Positions 31,249-32,584 of a stretch of DNA of 32,584 nt are shown piece by piece; the stretch's first letter is position 1, and each line of letters begins with the position of its first letter. The notes beneath the pieces were generated by a model. That model had not been told where the DNA came from. It worked only from the letters and a program-made list of their open reading frames with translations, and ran no database searches. A program made the translations under genes and the position numbers. Source of the stretch: CAYLMM01 sp964384825 (GTDB taxonomy: Bacteria > Krumholzibacteriota > Krumholzibacteriia > LZORAL124-64-63); assembly GCA_964384825.1 (NCBI GenBank), contig CAYLMM010000032.1, forward strand, positions 1 through 32,584. Direction: 5' to 3'.

Positions 31249-32584
31249 GTGAGTTCCGTAGCGCAATTCATGGACGAGGTCATCGCGAAGAATCCCGAGC
31301 AGAAGGAATTCCATCAGGCGGTGCTCGAGGTCGTCGAATCTCTCTGGCCGGTGCTGGAGAAGAGGCCCGAATACCGCAAGGCGAAGATCCTCGAACGCAT
31401 CGTCGAACCGGAACGGGTGATCATGTTCCGCGTGCCGTGGCTGGACGACAACGGCGACGTCCAGGTCAACCGCGGTTTCCGCATCGAGATGAACTCGGCG
31501 ATCGGTCCCTACAAGGGGGGGCTGCGTTTCCACCCGAGCGTCAACCTCGGCATCCTGAAGTTCCTGGCCTTCGAGCAGGTCTTCAAGAACAGCCTGACCA
31601 CCCTGCCGATGGGCGGCGGCAAGGGCGGATCGGACTTCGATCCCAAGGGCAAGAGCGACAACGAGGTGATGCATTTCTGCCAGAGCTTCATGTCCGAGCT
31701 CTGCCGCCACATCGGCCAGTTCACCGACGTGCCGGCCGGCGACATCGGCGTCGGCGGCCGCGAGATCGGATTCCTCTTCGGCCAGTACAAGAGGATCCGC
31801 AACGAGTTCGTCGGCGTGCTGACGGGCAAGGGCCTGAACTGGGGCGGCAGCCTGATCCGGCCCGAGGCCACCGGCTACGGCCAGGTCTACTTCGCCGCCG
31901 AGATGCTGGCCACCCGCGGCCAGACCTTCGAGGGCAAGACCTGTCTGGTGTCCGGCTCGGGCAACGTGGCGCAGTTCTGCACCGAGAAGGTCCTGGAACT
32001 GGGCGGCAAGGTCGTTACGCTGTCCGATTCGGCGGGCTTCATCTACGACGAGGAAGGCATCGACAAGGACAAGCTGGCGTTCATCATGAACCTCAAGAAC
32101 GTCAAGCGCGGCCGGATCAAGGAGTACGTCGACACCTATCCGAGCGCGGTCTACAAGCCGGTCGATCCGAGCCTCGACTACAATCCGCTCTGGGACGTGA
32201 AGGCGGACATCGCCCTGCCCGCGGCGACCCAGAACGAGATCAACTCCAACGACGCCGGCCACCTGGTGAAGAACGGGGTGTTCTGCGTCTCCGAGGGCGC
32301 CAACATGCCGACCACGCCCGAGGGCGTGAAGGTCTTCATCGACGCCGGCATCCTCTACGGTCCGGGCAAGGCCGCCAACGCCGGCGGCGTCGCGGTGTCC
32401 GGTCTCGAGATGAGCCAGAACAGCCTGCGGCTGAGCTGGACGCGCGAGGAGGTCGACCAGCGCCTGCAGGGGATCATGAAGTCGATCCACAAGGCCAGCG
32501 TCGAGACCGCCGAGGAGTTCGGGACTCCGGGCAACTACGTCAACGGCGCCAACATCGCCGGCTTCCTGAAGGTCGCCGACACGA
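31249..32584 (+). CDS. gdhA: Glutamate dehydrogenase, canonical (3' end cut by window)
   Basis: This hexameric glutamate dehydrogenase interconverts 2-oxoglutarate plus ammonia and glutamate. It starts at GTG 31249 with AAGGAG eight bases upstream. 445 codons are visible up to the window edge (NGANIAGFLKVADT), so only a few residues and the stop are missing. All catalytic residues fall at clostridial positions: K89 (GPYKGGLRFHP), K113 (VFKNSLT), K125 (GGGKGGSDFDPKGKS) and D165 (VPAGDIGVGG). The Rossmann segment VSGSGNVAQFCTEK and the SDSAGF that follows resemble NADP-type enzymes such as E. coli GdhA, so biosynthetic NADPH use is likely. It is preceded by an AT-rich control region and contrasts with the K-to-H homologue at 21376. 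Confidence 0.95.
   Translation, partial: MSSVAQFMDEVIAKNPEQKEFHQAVLEVVESLWPVLEKRPEYRKAKILERIVEPERVIMFRVPWLDDNGDVQVNRGFRIEMNSAIGPYKGGLRFHPSVNLGILKFLAFEQVFKNSLTTLPMGGGKGGSDFDPKGKSDNEVMHFCQSFMSELCRHIGQFTDVPAGDIGVGGREIGFLFGQYKRIRNEFVGVLTGKGLNWGGSLIRPEATGYGQVYFAAEMLATRGQTFEGKTCLVSGSGNVAQFCTEKVLELGGKVVTLSDSAGFIYDEEGIDKDKLAFIMNLKNVKRGRIKEYVDTYPSAVYKPVDPSLDYNPLWDVKADIALPAATQNEINSNDAGHLVKNGVFCVSEGANMPTTPEGVKVFIDAGILYGPGKAANAGGVAVSGLEMSQNSLRLSWTREEVDQRLQGIMKSIHKASVETAEEFGTPGNYVNGANIAGFLKVADT

Overview
This window is a high-GC stretch of bacterial chromosome, densely packed with genes and with short, mostly G+C-rich spacers. A probable outer-membrane beta-barrel protein, a lipobox lipoprotein and several Sec-type signal peptides point to a diderm (Gram-negative) cell. 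No rRNA, tRNA, insertion sequence, prophage, CRISPR array or sign of recent transfer was seen. An affiliation with one of the FCB-group candidate phyla (for example the Krumholzibacteriota/Eisenbacteria neighbourhood) would fit the overall style, including an extended Pro/Asp linker and a short W-G-S-V-K-x-x-F-R tail on a secreted protein. That placement is inference only.

Layout. 1-1.75 kb: a small membrane-anchored or secreted protein and an outer-membrane protein resembling the zinc-regulated family, with a His-rich tail. 1.77-3.5 kb (minus strand): an aldo/keto reductase and an ArsC-type phosphatase/reductase. 3.8-6.3 kb: an acyl-CoA carboxylase carboxyltransferase subunit, a separate biotin carrier and an HD-domain nucleotidase. 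6.3-12 kb: housekeeping and envelope genes (duplicated-cupin lipoprotein, SGNH-like hydrolase, sirtuin, Fe-type superoxide dismutase, methyltransferase, a 13 x 15-residue glycine-rich repeat protein). 12-13.9 kb: a CxxC protein, an MTH1187-type thiamine-binding protein and an Fes-like esterase. 13.9-18.2 kb: a complete three-gene saccharopine route of lysine degradation (lysine-ketoglutarate reductase, saccharopine dehydrogenase, ALDH7-type aminoadipate-semialdehyde dehydrogenase), with its own promoter and a strong terminator.

18.3-30 kb is the most unusual part. It holds four large proteins built on the ATP-grasp (PPDK_N) domain of PEP synthase and pyruvate phosphate dikinase. None has the swivelling phosphohistidine domain or the PEP/pyruvate barrel. 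All four end instead in a shared module with G-x-G-R-W-G and G-[ST]-H-F-F motifs. Each has a different sensory or effector attachment: tandem receiver domains (one degenerate, one intact), none, a GAF-like domain plus a nucleotidyltransferase, or a helical N-terminus. Three of them form a tightly coupled operon with a glutamate-dehydrogenase homologue whose catalytic Lys (K125 in clostridial numbering) is His. The fourth lies convergently, after a metallophosphoesterase gene on the same strand. A second, canonical glutamate dehydrogenase (gdhA, cut by the window end just before its stop) follows behind an AT-rich promoter region carrying a perfect 16-bp palindrome.

Metabolically, saccharopine-pathway lysine degradation consumes 2-oxoglutarate and produces glutamate, and glutamate dehydrogenase closes that loop. 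The ATP-grasp cluster around the variant dehydrogenase could be a regulatory or phosphotransfer system acting on nitrogen/carbon balance. That last step is hypothesis.
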